Position numbers and translations under genes: made by a program. The notes below the pieces were generated by a model that did not search any database, was not told where the DNA came from, and saw only the letters and a list, made by a program, of their open reading frames with translations. Below are positions 8,387 to 17,232 of a stretch of DNA of 64,000 bases, one piece after another. Source of the stretch: CAYLHF01 sp964383365 (GTDB lineage: Bacteria; Bacteroidota; Rhodothermia; Rhodothermales; UBA10348); assembly GCA_964383365.1 (NCBI GenBank), contig CAYLHF010000014.1, forward strand, positions 14,611 to 78,610, in the 5' to 3' direction. How positions within the stretch are numbered: position 1 is the stretch's first letter; each line of letters opens with the position of its first letter.

Positions 8387-8920
8387 ATGTTCGATCAACG
8401 CTCAGAACTTCGAGAAGTAGGGCGGATTGTACGTTCTCACGGTCTTTGTGGACACATTAAGGTTGCACCAGAAACGGATGATCCAAATCGCCTTGCGGAG
8501 ATTGGGTCGGTGTTCATTGGTACAACGGCAGATTCGGCCATCTCCTATGGGGTCGAGTCGTTTAGTGTGCAGCCGTCCAAGTATGGCCTCACCATGATTC
8601 TTGGTCTCCGGGGGATCAGTTCAAGAGATTCGGCAGATGGCCTTCGATCTCTGTCAGTGTTTGTTTCGGTGGAGGACTTACCTCCACTCGAACCGGGCGA
8701 ATACTTTCTAGACGATCTGGTTGGTTTTCGTGCACTATCGACGAACGACAGTATACTCGGAACAGTGATGGATGTGCTGGAGCTACCGGCCCAGAATGCG
8801 CTCCTGGTGAGACAATCCGATGGATCTGACCGGTTGGTCCCACTCGTGTCGGAAATTGTCTCCTCGATAGACATGAAGGCAAAGACGATTCGGATACATG
8901 AAATTGAAGGATTGTTTTAG
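8387..8920 (+). CDS. rimM: 16S rRNA processing/ribosome maturation factor RimM
   Basis: RimM binds S19 and helps mature the 30S head. About 177 residues: an N-terminal beta-barrel (VGRIVRSHGLCGHIKV) and a C-terminal PRC-barrel (EYFLDDLVGFRAL...GTVMDVLELPAQNALLV). I prefer ATG 8387 over GTG 8378 because GGTGAG at 8377-8382 can act as its ribosome-binding site. Its place between rpsP and trmD is the conserved bacterial order. Confidence 0.93.
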   Translation: MFDQRSELREVGRIVRSHGLCGHIKVAPETDDPNRLAEIGSVFIGTTADSAISYGVESFSVQPSKYGLTMILGLRGISSRDSADGLRSLSVFVSVEDLPPLEPGEYFLDDLVGFRALSTNDSILGTVMDVLELPAQNALLVRQSDGSDRLVPLVSEIVSSIDMKAKTIRIHEIEGLF

Positions 8921-8983
8921 GGAGCCGTCAGGAGATCCTGGTGAGAAGTAGATTATGGCGTCAACACTAGTCTGGATACTTCC

Positions 8984-9703
8984 ATGATAATTGACATCGT
9001 GTCCGCACTCCCCGAAATCGTCCGCGGACCACTCGGAGAGAGTATTCCGAATCGAGCAGTTGATAAGAGGCTGGCAGAATTCAGAGTGCATGACCTTCGG
9101 GATTTTGCAACCGATAAGCATCGTCAGGTAGATGACTATCTATTCGGGGGAGGCGCAGGAATGCTCCTTAAACCGGAACCGATTTTCGACTGTATAGAGG
9201 CCATCCTGGAATCGGGAGAGAAAGAAGGTTATCCGGTCGACGAGATAATCTATATGACGCCCGACGGCGATCGACTGACCCAGTCGATCGCCAATGAATT
9301 GTCGCTGAAGAAACATGTTGTTTTACTTGCAGGACATTACAAAGGCGTAGATCAGCGTGTCAGGGATGAGTTGATTTCGCGGGAGATTTCAATCGGGGAC
9401 TACGTCGTCAGTGGAGGGGAACTCCCTGCACTCGTCCTTGTTGATGCGATGATTCGGCTGTTACCGGGTGTTCTGGGTGACGCGAGTTCGGCATTGTCTG
9501 ATTCGTTTCAGGATAAGCTACTCGACGCACCCTCCTACACACGACCTTCAGTTTTCCGTGGAATGAAAGTTCCAGACGTTTTGCGATCAGGTGATCATGC
9601 AAAAATATCGCAGTGGCGGGAAAATATGCGGGTTCAAAAAACAAAAATCAGACGTCCAGATTTGCTTGCCTGCCGTGACGGTTCGGCAACGGAAGACGAC
9701 TGA
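8984..9703 (+). CDS. trmD: tRNA (guanine37-N1)-methyltransferase
   Basis: TrmD methylates G37 of tRNAs with a CCG/CUN/CGG-type anticodon, preventing frameshifts. The 239-residue protein has the SPOUT-class trefoil-knot elements: YLFGGGAGMLLKPEP, YMTPDGDRL, LLAGHYKGVDQRVRDEL, and SIGDYVVSGGELPALVLVDA, which form the SAM pocket and the catalytic Asp region. It sits 63 bases after rimM and 49 before rplS. Confidence 0.96.
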   Translation: MIIDIVSALPEIVRGPLGESIPNRAVDKRLAEFRVHDLRDFATDKHRQVDDYLFGGGAGMLLKPEPIFDCIEAILESGEKEGYPVDEIIYMTPDGDRLTQSIANELSLKKHVVLLAGHYKGVDQRVRDELISREISIGDYVVSGGELPALVLVDAMIRLLPGVLGDASSALSDSFQDKLLDAPSYTRPSVFRGMKVPDVLRSGDHAKISQWRENMRVQKTKIRRPDLLACRDGSATEDD

Positions 9704-9740
9704 TAGTTGATTCAATTGAAAAAAGAGATCTTACGGATAC

Positions 9741-9746
9741 AGGAGG
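9741..9746 (+). promoter_or_regulatory. Strong Shine-Dalgarno of rplS
   Basis: AGGAGG lies 6 bases before the rplS ATG. Most genes in the window have weak or no such site, so this exact match stands out and fits a highly translated ribosomal protein. Confidence 0.7.
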
Positions 9747-9752
9747 TACGCA

Positions 9753-10103
9753 ATGTCTACTGACTTGATGAACGTCGTTGAATCGACGCAGTCTCGAGAC
9801 GATATTCCCGAATTCAAATCGGGAGACACAGTAAATTTACACGTTCGGGTTATCGAGGGCGAGAAGGAACGCATCCAGCAGTATCAGGGTGTGGTCATCG
9901 CATTTAAGGGCTCAGGTGCTCGTCGAACATTTACCGTTAGAAAGGTATCCAACGGTGTCGGGGTTGAGCGGATATTTCCTCTCCACTCGCCGCGACTGGC
10001 CAAAATCGAGGTGATTCGATCCGGACGTGTTCGCCGGTCGAAGCTATATTATCTGCGTGAGCGTCGAGGAAAGGCTGCTCGAATCAAGGAGCGGAGACGA
10101 TAG
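9753..10103 (+). CDS. rplS: 50S ribosomal protein L19
   Basis: L19 lies at the 30S-50S interface. The 116-residue protein shows the family core: FKSGDTVNLHVRVIEGEKERIQQYQGVVIA, the ARRTFTVRKVSNGVGVERIFPLHSP segment, and a basic C-terminus (KLYYLRERRGKAARIKERRR). Last gene of the conserved rpsP-rimM-trmD-rplS group; a hairpin follows. Confidence 0.97.
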   Translation: MSTDLMNVVESTQSRDDIPEFKSGDTVNLHVRVIEGEKERIQQYQGVVIAFKGSGARRTFTVRKVSNGVGVERIFPLHSPRLAKIEVIRSGRVRRSKLYYLRERRGKAARIKERRR

Positions 10104-10135
10104 CAAGTCGGGTTTCCTCCTGTCCAGGTTATACG

Positions 10136-10178
10136 CAAGCCGTCGGTGGCATATGGTACCGATGGCTTGTGTCGTTTA
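10136..10178 (+). terminator. Hairpin after rplS, possible terminator
   Basis: CAAGCCGTCGGT (10136-10147) pairs with ACCGATGGCTTG (10158-10169) over 12 positions, one of them G-T, around a 10-base loop. A moderately T-rich stretch (TGTCGTTTA) follows. It separates rplS from smpB; the weak T-tract leaves its strength uncertain. Confidence 0.5.
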
Positions 10179-10225
10179 TACTCCGTTCGGTTTCAGGTAC
10201 CCGTGTTCAGATCTTACCTTGTCTC

Positions 10226-10681
10226 ATGGCTGATGGCGAAAAACTCATAGCGACTAACAGGAAAGCGAGGCACGAGTATCGTATAGAGGAAACGATTGAG
10301 GCCGGATTGTCCCTGACAGGAACGGAAGTAAAGTCTTTGCGGGCGGGAAAAGCCAATATTCAGGATGCATTCTGCACGGCTGTAGATGGCAGTTTTCTTC
10401 TTCTTCAGTGTCATATTGCTCACTATACGTACGGGAATCGACAGAATCACGATCCGCTACGTCCACGAAAACTCCTGATGCATAAGCGGGAGATTCAAAA
10501 ATGGGGAAAAGCGATTCAGCAGAAAGGATATACGGTCATTCCTCTCAGACTATATTTTAGACGAGGATATGCGAAAGTGGAACTGGGACTCGCCCGTGGA
10601 AAAAACCTTTACGACAAGCGAAAGGATATTGCCTCCCGAGATTCAAAGCGTCGTTTGGAACGTGTCCAGACCAGAGATTAG
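10226..10681 (+). CDS. smpB: SsrA-binding protein SmpB
   Basis: SmpB binds tmRNA and is needed for trans-translation rescue of stalled ribosomes. From ATG 10226 the 151-residue length is normal and the protein begins MADGEKLIATNRKARHEYRI, matching the family; an in-frame GTG at 10169 would add 19 unrelated residues that lie in the hairpin after rplS. Motifs include EAGLSLTGTEVKSLRAGKANI, the oligonucleotide-binding core, and the basic tail KRKDIASRDSKRRLER. No tmRNA gene was seen in this window. Confidence 0.95.
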   Translation: MADGEKLIATNRKARHEYRIEETIEAGLSLTGTEVKSLRAGKANIQDAFCTAVDGSFLLLQCHIAHYTYGNRQNHDPLRPRKLLMHKREIQKWGKAIQQKGYTVIPLRLYFRRGYAKVELGLARGKNLYDKRKDIASRDSKRRLERVQTRD

Positions 10682-10817
10682 CGTAGAGCGCACCGAAGGA
10701 GGGATCACTATTTACCCTCATAAATGAGTAACAAAATTCAAATCAGAAGCTCCCTATGTATATTTTTAGCACGTGGGATTGATGACCACTGCAAACATTT
10801 AGCGCCGATTCCGTAGA

Positions 10818-10835
10818 GGTGACAGATTTGTCACC
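10818..10835 (+). promoter_or_regulatory. Inverted repeat at the start of the TonB receptor gene
   Basis: GGTGACA (10818-10824) and TGTCACC (10829-10835) are a perfect 7-base inverted repeat with a 4-base loop, ending one base before ATG 10837. It could be an operator or an RNA hairpin that hides the ribosome-binding region. No function is shown; it may also be chance. Confidence 0.35.
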
Positions 10836-10836
10836 G

Positions 10837-13170
10837 ATGATTACCAGCGAGGGAAGAACGATCAGCCAGCTGACCAGCAAAAAGTATCCGTCGCTACGTC
10901 GACTACCACTGTTTTCGTCGCGATTTCGGCTGATCGGTCTCTTGCTGTTCGTGGTCGGCGCTACGTCATCACATGCGCTGGCTCAAAATGCCATCTTGAG
11001 AGGGTTTGTCACATCTGCCCATAATGGCGAACCCATCGAAGGCGTGAATGTCGCTCTGTTTCGTTCTGCGACACTGATCACGGGTGCGGTTACCGATGCG
11101 GATGGTTTTTTTGCCCTGTCCAGACTGAGTCGTGGATCGTATGACATCAGAATCTCGTCAGTCGGGTATAAGACGGTAATCGACAGCCTGGCTTTAAATA
11201 GAGATGAAATCAGGCTCTACAATACTGTTCTCGAAGAAGACGGAGGACAGCTTGATGAGGTGGTCGTCGAATCAGGAAGGACTGCCGGTGTTGCACGGGC
11301 GATCGCGGGACAGACTACGATAACCCCGGCGCAAATCGATCGAATTCCATCTGCTGATATATCTGGCGACCTCGTTAATTTTCTCTCCAATGTGCCCGGA
11401 ATTGTGACTCCGGGTGATCGGGGAGGCCAGCTATTTGTTCGTGGCGGCGAACCGTGGCAGAATCTGGTTCTTCTGGACGGAATGTGGATTTACCAACCCT
11501 TCCATGTTCTCGGTTTCTTTTCTTCCTTTCCTTCCGAGATCATCAACCAGGTTGATCTGTACGCAGGTGGTTTCGGAAGTGAATACGGCGGACGTCTTTC
11601 CTCAGTCATCGACGTTCGTTCACGAAATGGAAACAAGAATCATCGAGCAGGAAGTGTATCGGTAGCTCCATTCGTGGTTGCCGGACATTTAGAGGGACCC
11701 ATTCTGAATAAGAAGACGTCGTTTCTGGTTTCTGTGCGTGAATCAGTTATCGATCAGGGAGCGTCGAATCTGGTCCGCGATCCGCTTCCATTCTCGTTCG
11801 GAGATCAATTTGCCAAGATTCATTCGGAGTTCAGTCGGAACAGTCAATTTTCCGCGACACTGCTGAGGACGCATGACGATGGAGTGATTTTCGATGGGAA
11901 TCCGAATCAGCCCCGCGAGACCGTGCGGTGGAAAAACCGGGCATTGGGCATTCGGTACATCGTCCTTCCGAGAGCGTTTCCCGTCTTTGTCGAATTTCTG
12001 ATTTCCGGCTCGCGTATAACCACCAGCCAGGGGCCTATCGGAGCGCCACGCAGAACGTCAAGACTCGGCAGCCTGAATACGACCGTGAACGTGTCTCATT
12101 TTTACGGAGACGTCAAGGTGAACTGGGGACTCTTCGCACGGACGCAGCAGCTTGAGAGTAATCTGAACGGGTTGTTTCAGAATCTGGTTACGCGTGAGGA
12201 ATTTGTAACGGAGGTTGGTCTGTACGTCGAGCCGTCGGTTCAGGTAAACAGCCGGCTAAATGTAAAGAGCGGGGTGCGACTTCAGTCGTTCCCGAGTAAA
12301 TCGTCCAGTTTTCTCGAACCCAGACTAAAGGCGATCTATGATCTGGGGCGGACACAGTTCTCCCTGGCGGCCGGGGTATACCATCAGGAAATTGTTGGCG
12401 TGTCTGATCGGAGGGATGCTGCAAGTGTTTTTACGGCCTGGACAGCTTCGCCCGACGGGATCGTTCCGAGGGCGATTCATCTGATCGGAGGGGTAAAACA
12501 TGCGCCGAGTACGTGGCTTCAGCTCGGAGCCGAGGGCTACTACAAGAAACTCGACGACCTGCTAATTCCGGAATGGACTGCGTTTCCCCGACTGACTAAT
12601 CGACTTCAACTGGCAGAGGGACGAGTCTGGGGAGCCGACCTTAAACTGGAAGTTCAGAAAGGTCTGGTAGATGCCTTTGTAACGTATGGTCTGTCCAACG
12701 TCCAGTACACGGCAAAGCAATCGACCCTGCAATTATGGTTTGGTGCTTCGACACTGAAATTTCGACCGGCTCACGATAGGAGACACCAGGTTAATGCGGT
12801 TGTATCACTTGATATGGAGGCATTCAAACTGGATATGAGGTGGCAGTTCGGATCTGGCCTTCCGTTCAATCAGGCCGTTGGTTTCGACGGATTTCTCCTT
12901 CTTGACGGGGCAGTAGATGTGTTCCAGCAATCTGGAGGGAGACGCGTCATCTACGAGCGACCATTCAATGGTGAGCTACCTACGTATCATCGGCTCGATA
13001 TGTCCATAAGTCGGAAATTCGATTTTCCGGATGTCTCGCTCACCGGACAGCTCGGCATAATCAACGGTTACGATAGACAAAATTTATTCTATCTGGATGT
13101 CTTTACGCTTCGGAGAGTGGATCAACTGCCCGTCATCCCAACCTTCGGATTGAAACTCGATATCAAATGA
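10837..13170 (+). CDS. TonB-dependent outer-membrane receptor with carboxypeptidase-regulatory-like domain
   Basis: From ATG 10837 (777 residues; GTG 10819 is an alternative) the protein has a signal peptide ending at ...SSHALAQ, a CarboxypepD_reg-like domain (RGFVTSAHNGEPIEGVNVALF...SRGSYDIRISSVGYKT), a plug domain (about residues 140-240, with GGQLFVRGGEPWQNLVLLDGM and GGFGSEYGGRLSSVIDV) and a long beta-barrel. Such proteins import bulky substrates across the outer membrane with TonB-ExbB-ExbD energy. The substrate is not deducible. It overlaps the start of a lipoprotein gene by 4 bases, which suggests a receptor-lipoprotein pair. The start is preceded by an unusual hairpin (separate entry). 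Confidence 0.9.
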   Translation: MITSEGRTISQLTSKKYPSLRRLPLFSSRFRLIGLLLFVVGATSSHALAQNAILRGFVTSAHNGEPIEGVNVALFRSATLITGAVTDADGFFALSRLSRGSYDIRISSVGYKTVIDSLALNRDEIRLYNTVLEEDGGQLDEVVVESGRTAGVARAIAGQTTITPAQIDRIPSADISGDLVNFLSNVPGIVTPGDRGGQLFVRGGEPWQNLVLLDGMWIYQPFHVLGFFSSFPSEIINQVDLYAGGFGSEYGGRLSSVIDVRSRNGNKNHRAGSVSVAPFVVAGHLEGPILNKKTSFLVSVRESVIDQGASNLVRDPLPFSFGDQFAKIHSEFSRNSQFSATLLRTHDDGVIFDGNPNQPRETVRWKNRALGIRYIVLPRAFPVFVEFLISGSRITTSQGPIGAPRRTSRLGSLNTTVNVSHFYGDVKVNWGLFARTQQLESNLNGLFQNLVTREEFVTEVGLYVEPSVQVNSRLNVKSGVRLQSFPSKSSSFLEPRLKAIYDLGRTQFSLAAGVYHQEIVGVSDRRDAASVFTAWTASPDGIVPRAIHLIGGVKHAPSTWLQLGAEGYYKKLDDLLIPEWTAFPRLTNRLQLAEGRVWGADLKLEVQKGLVDAFVTYGLSNVQYTAKQSTLQLWFGASTLKFRPAHDRRHQVNAVVSLDMEAFKLDMRWQFGSGLPFNQAVGFDGFLLLDGAVDVFQQSGGRRVIYERPFNGELPTYHRLDMSISRKFDFPDVSLTGQLGIINGYDRQNLFYLDVFTLRRVDQLPVIPTFGLKLDIK

Positions 13171-14054
13171 GAAGCCAGAGCCTATACCTGGTGCTTAGTG
13201 TAATCACGGCATCGATGATGATAGTCGGGTGCGAAGAGAGCGTTGATCCGGTTCTGGAATCGGAGGAAGCATTCTCCTTCTTCGGTTTTTTCAATCCGCG
13301 AGCGGATACGCAGTCCGTGAGGGTATTTCCCATCGAAGGCATTCTTGAACCCACTGATCTCGGGCCCATCGACGCACAGGTCAAGGCAAGAGATTTACAG
13401 ACCGGTATGGAGTACAGCTGGCAGGATTCAGTCGTGATATTCAGGAATCAGACAATCGGGCATGTTTTCTGGTCTGCGTTCCAGCCGCAACACGAACATA
13501 CCTACCGACTTCAGGCAGAACGCTCTGATGGTGCAGTGACATCCGTGGACGTTCGTGTTCCGCCGGTCGGAACCGTTCGTATCGGAGATATCAGAGATGT
13601 TTCTTTCAACGTCCAGATACCGGTTATCTGGTCCAAGATTCCACGCATTCTGAACCCGCTCGCCGTCTATAACGTGCGGACGGTCAGTCGTGCGACCGGT
13701 CAGGAATTTGAATTCAGGATCGGGGTCGTTCCTCCGGATCCCGTGCAGCGAGATGATGGCTCGTGGGCGGTAAATATAGAGGCCTCTCGGGATATAGGAG
13801 AGTTGTTCAGTGTGCTTGACCTTAGACCTGGTCTGGATATTCTGAAGCTGGACAACATCGATCTCAAGGTATTCGTCGTTGATGAGACGTGGAATCCGCC
13901 CGGAGGGGTATTCGATAGTGAGGTCCTCGTCGAGCCTGGAACATTCTCGAATGTCGATAGCGGGTTTGGATTTGTGGGCGGAGGCTATATTGATTCATAC
14001 CGGGTTGAATTGTCCGATGACGTAAAAAACGCAATAGGGTTTTCCGTTCAGTAA
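13167..14054 (+). CDS. Lipoprotein paired with the TonB receptor, possibly DUF4249-like
   Basis: A 295-residue lipoprotein: signal peptide with lipobox IVGC and acylated Cys22, followed by a beta-rich sequence with no catalytic motif. The ATG overlaps the TonB-receptor stop (ATGA), so the two are probably translated together. In Bacteroidota, receptors with a carboxypeptidase-like domain often have a partner surface lipoprotein (for example DUF4249), and the layout here fits that, but the sequence similarity was not verified. Outer-membrane anchoring and help in substrate capture are inferred. Confidence 0.65.
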   Translation: MRSQSLYLVLSVITASMMIVGCEESVDPVLESEEAFSFFGFFNPRADTQSVRVFPIEGILEPTDLGPIDAQVKARDLQTGMEYSWQDSVVIFRNQTIGHVFWSAFQPQHEHTYRLQAERSDGAVTSVDVRVPPVGTVRIGDIRDVSFNVQIPVIWSKIPRILNPLAVYNVRTVSRATGQEFEFRIGVVPPDPVQRDDGSWAVNIEASRDIGELFSVLDLRPGLDILKLDNIDLKVFVVDETWNPPGGVFDSEVLVEPGTFSNVDSGFGFVGGGYIDSYRVELSDDVKNAIGFSVQ

Positions 14055-14240
14055 GGGAATGTCCATCGCACCTGTTGTTCTATCCCGCAGGGTAATTATT
14101 CATCCTTGCTGGAAAAATCAGAATCATGGTCCGAACACACGCGTTGGTTAGATCAGGATGACAGATCACCGCCCAGACAGTGTGAAAGGCCGTGTTCTAC
14201 AATCTGAAGCTGAAGGATTTCTCCCAATCAATCGATAACT

Positions 14241-16670
14241 ATGCGACGCACATTAAAATCGGTTCTCGTGTTTTTTGCGCTGGTTGTCTTCTCGATAGAC
14301 GCATCGGCACAGTCAAGCGATCCCATGACGGATGGAATCCTCGCGTTTCGTGAGGGCCGGTATGAATCTGCCGTTCAGGCGTTCGAAGCTACGCTTGAGA
14401 CGGATCCTCAGAATGCAGAGGCACATTTTCTTCTGGCACGCATCTTTTTTGAAACACAGCTCAAGAATGATAAGCGGGCAGGCAAGGAATTGGATCAGGC
14501 ACTCAAGATTGAACCAGAAAATGTTCAGTATCTCGTTGCTCGAATGCAGCAATTGAGAGTCGAATCCTGGAACAATATCACGAACATGTCCAGACAAAAC
14601 AGACGTCGCGCTCTGGCAAATCAGGTTCTCAAGATCGATTCCACCAACTCGTTTGCCCATCAGGAACTCGGAGAGGCATATGTGAGAGACTTCTGGAGGT
14701 ATCGCAATACCCTGATGTATCCCGCGTTAACCTTCAATGAGTACAAATATCGAGGCCGAAGTGTTGTCGATCCCATGGCCGGGTATTTGAAACGACAGGT
14801 AGAGCAGGCTGATCGAGCTCAGGGTATCACCGATTCGGAACCGCTGTTTTCAGAGCAGATTGGTATCGTTGCACCGGACTACGACCCGAACAGCATTTTT
14901 ATGGCAGATCAATTCGATGTGGAAACCCTGAAGGATCAGGGTATCCCGGTTGTTACGTATGCAGGACGGGCGCAGAGGGCGTACGATCGGGCGATCGTCC
15001 ACTTGAATGCGGCGCTCTCCTCTGATCCGCGTCAACGGAGCATTTACGATGATCTGATGCGTATATACGCACTCAAGGGTGAGTACACGGATGCTCTGTC
15101 CATGCTCTCTCAGATGTACGTCTTTTTCCCTGATGATCCACAACTGTGGACGTATCTGGGGTTCGCCCATTATCACAACGGAAATATGGAGGCAGCGTCT
15201 AAAGCCTTCGAAAGTGCTTTTCGGTTTATGGCACCTGACGTTCAATATGCGTATTCCCATCTGGATGATATCCTTCCAGATGACGAGAAAAGGATTTACG
15301 AAGAGGATCGAAAAGCGTACGAAGCCCGATTCTGGACGAGTAAGGATCCTCGATATCTGACGACATACAACGAACGAAAGCTGGAGCATTACACGAGGTT
15401 GACGTATGCGGATCTTCTCTACGCTGCGCCGGATGTCGATCTCAGGGGCTGGGATACGCAACGTGGTCATATCCTGGTGCGGTATGGCGTGCCGAAAGGC
15501 GATGTGGTAATCGTTCCAAGAAGCACTTCGGGAGTCCGTTCTGGAGTTGATCCGGTTCAGGGAACGCAGTCAGATCCTACCGGAAGCGTGGGACTGGCGC
15601 TCGAAGTTGCTCGAAAAGGGATGGATATGGATATGGCAGCCGAGGCAAACACGTTCAACATATGGGATTACGGTGATTTCAAGTTCGTGTTCGAAGATCC
15701 TTTTCGAAACGGAGAATATCGCTTGTTCAGCCCGTCAGCGGCAGATTTGTCGGATGGATCCCTTCCCTGGGCGAACGACTATACCATCAAGGCTGCGGAG
15801 ACGTTCAAGAAAACCCCGGAGCGATATGACTATGAAGCTCCGGGACGACAGGTCGAAATCCCATTCCTGGTCACTTCATTCAGGAATTTCAACAGCACGC
15901 TTGCCGATACATACATCAATTTCGGTGTACCCGTCACTGACTACGATCCTGATTCTGATATGATCAATGTGACGGCGACGGCCGGTACATTCATTATCGG
16001 CGAAAAACGGGATATGCTCGACGAACGACGCAAGACAATCTATGGTCTCAAGACCGATCAGATCGTCTCCTTCGATGAGTCAAACCTCTGGGTGGATACC
16101 GAGGCGCTCCGGGTTCCTTCCGGCCATCAGGAGGTCTCCGTAGAGTTTGAAACGGTCGGAGGCGGGACCGTAGGGGTGCAGCGACGTCAAGTCGACATTC
16201 CGGAGTTTACTGACTCTGGTCTTCAGATCAGTGATATTCTCCTCGCATATCGGATCGATGAGACCGAAAATGGAAGGCCCGTGGTACCTACGGATATTGT
16301 CAGAAATGACCTTTCCATCATGCCGGCACCCTGGTCCGTGTTTTCAAACAAACAGCCCATCTACCTGTATTTCGAAGTATATAACCTGGAATCAGGAACA
16401 GACGGTGATGCCCGGTACGACATCGAAGCGGTACTGGCGCCGAAGGATCAGAGCAGCAAGGTTGGTAAAGTGTTCAAGAGTATTTTCGGTGGAGGAGACA
16501 AAGGAGTATCCGTATCACTTCCGGTAACGGTCTCCAGCCGCCATGACGGCCAGTATCTTATTCTTGATGCCAAGAATCAGGAGGCTGGTCTCTATACGCT
16601 GGTGGTTCGGATCAAGGATACCGTTTCTGGAGAAGAGGTTGAACGGGATCAGGATCTGTTCCTGGAATGA
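14241..16670 (+). CDS. Exported TPR protein with GWxTD domain
   Basis: An 809-residue protein: signal peptide (residues 1-23, ending ASAQ), tetratricopeptide repeats near 25-110 (GILAFREGRYESAVQAFEATLETDPQNAEAH begins one) and again about 235-335, then the GWxTD-type motif GWDTQRGHILVRYG near residue 402, followed by a beta-rich C-terminal half. GWxTD proteins are characteristic of Bacteroidota and relatives and have no settled function; envelope assembly or export is a reasonable guess from TPRs and the signal peptide. It stands alone, 186 bases after the lipoprotein gene. Confidence 0.8.
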   Translation: MRRTLKSVLVFFALVVFSIDASAQSSDPMTDGILAFREGRYESAVQAFEATLETDPQNAEAHFLLARIFFETQLKNDKRAGKELDQALKIEPENVQYLVARMQQLRVESWNNITNMSRQNRRRALANQVLKIDSTNSFAHQELGEAYVRDFWRYRNTLMYPALTFNEYKYRGRSVVDPMAGYLKRQVEQADRAQGITDSEPLFSEQIGIVAPDYDPNSIFMADQFDVETLKDQGIPVVTYAGRAQRAYDRAIVHLNAALSSDPRQRSIYDDLMRIYALKGEYTDALSMLSQMYVFFPDDPQLWTYLGFAHYHNGNMEAASKAFESAFRFMAPDVQYAYSHLDDILPDDEKRIYEEDRKAYEARFWTSKDPRYLTTYNERKLEHYTRLTYADLLYAAPDVDLRGWDTQRGHILVRYGVPKGDVVIVPRSTSGVRSGVDPVQGTQSDPTGSVGLALEVARKGMDMDMAAEANTFNIWDYGDFKFVFEDPFRNGEYRLFSPSAADLSDGSLPWANDYTIKAAETFKKTPERYDYEAPGRQVEIPFLVTSFRNFNSTLADTYINFGVPVTDYDPDSDMINVTATAGTFIIGEKRDMLDERRKTIYGLKTDQIVSFDESNLWVDTEALRVPSGHQEVSVEFETVGGGTVGVQRRQVDIPEFTDSGLQISDILLAYRIDETENGRPVVPTDIVRNDLSIMPAPWSVFSNKQPIYLYFEVYNLESGTDGDARYDIEAVLAPKDQSSKVGKVFKSIFGGGDKGVSVSLPVTVSSRHDGQYLILDAKNQEAGLYTLVVRIKDTVSGEEVERDQDLFLE

Positions 16671-16687
16671 GCAGACATCCATGATTC

Positions 16688-17203
16688 TCATGGGAGCTCT
16701 GCGGCCTCCGTTTTCACCGCGTCGTCCATGATGTGCACTCGATTCTTGAGTTCGACTTTGTAAGCACGGAGTTTTTCTTCCAGCTCTTGATCGGATGTCG
16801 CCAGAATCTGGACTGCCAGTAGCCCTGCGTTCAAGGCCCCACCGATCGCAACGGTGGCGACCGGGACTCCACCTGGCATCTGAACGACCGAAAGCAGAGA
16901 ATCCAGTCCCTTTAGATTTCGGGATGGAACAGGTACGCCAATGACCGGCAAGATAGTCGCCGAGGCGATCATTCCAGGTAAATGAGCCGCCCCTCCGGCA
17001 CCGGCGATAATAACTTGCAGCCCTCTTTTCGAAGCAGAATCAGCATACTCCATCATCCTCCCCGGAGTACGGTGAGCCGAAAGAACACGGGTTTCTGTGG
17101 GGACACCAAATTCGGAAAGGATACGAACGGCCGGCTCCATGACCGGCCAGTCGGACTGGCTTCCCATAGCAACTCCGACTCGAATTGATTCGCTCATATT
17201 CAC
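16688..17203 (-). CDS. purE: 5-(carboxyamino)imidazole ribonucleotide mutase
   Basis: PurE moves the carboxylate of N5-CAIR to C4, giving CAIR in purine synthesis. The 171-residue protein has the class I signature: VAMGSQSDWPVM, VLSAHRTPGRM, AGAGGAAHLPGMIAS and PSRNLKGLDSLLSVVQMPGGVPVATV. It follows purK after 29 bases, and N5-CAIR made by PurK is its substrate, so the pair is functionally complete. Confidence 0.97.
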   Translation of the reverse strand: MNMSESIRVGVAMGSQSDWPVMEPAVRILSEFGVPTETRVLSAHRTPGRMMEYADSASKRGLQVIIAGAGGAAHLPGMIASATILPVIGVPVPSRNLKGLDSLLSVVQMPGGVPVATVAIGGALNAGLLAVQILATSDQELEEKLRAYKVELKNRVHIMDDAVKTEAAELP

Positions 17204-17232
17204 TGTTGATTGGGAATGAAGGTCCGGTAGAA

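Noticed and set aside
7889..8398. Minus-strand Ala/Ser-rich ORFs over the rpsP tail
   Set aside because: They arise from the complementary low-complexity tail and span the N gap.
14850..15470. 206-residue ORF antisense to the GWxTD gene
   Set aside because: It lies fully inside a well-supported coding sequence on the other strand and has no recognisable motif.
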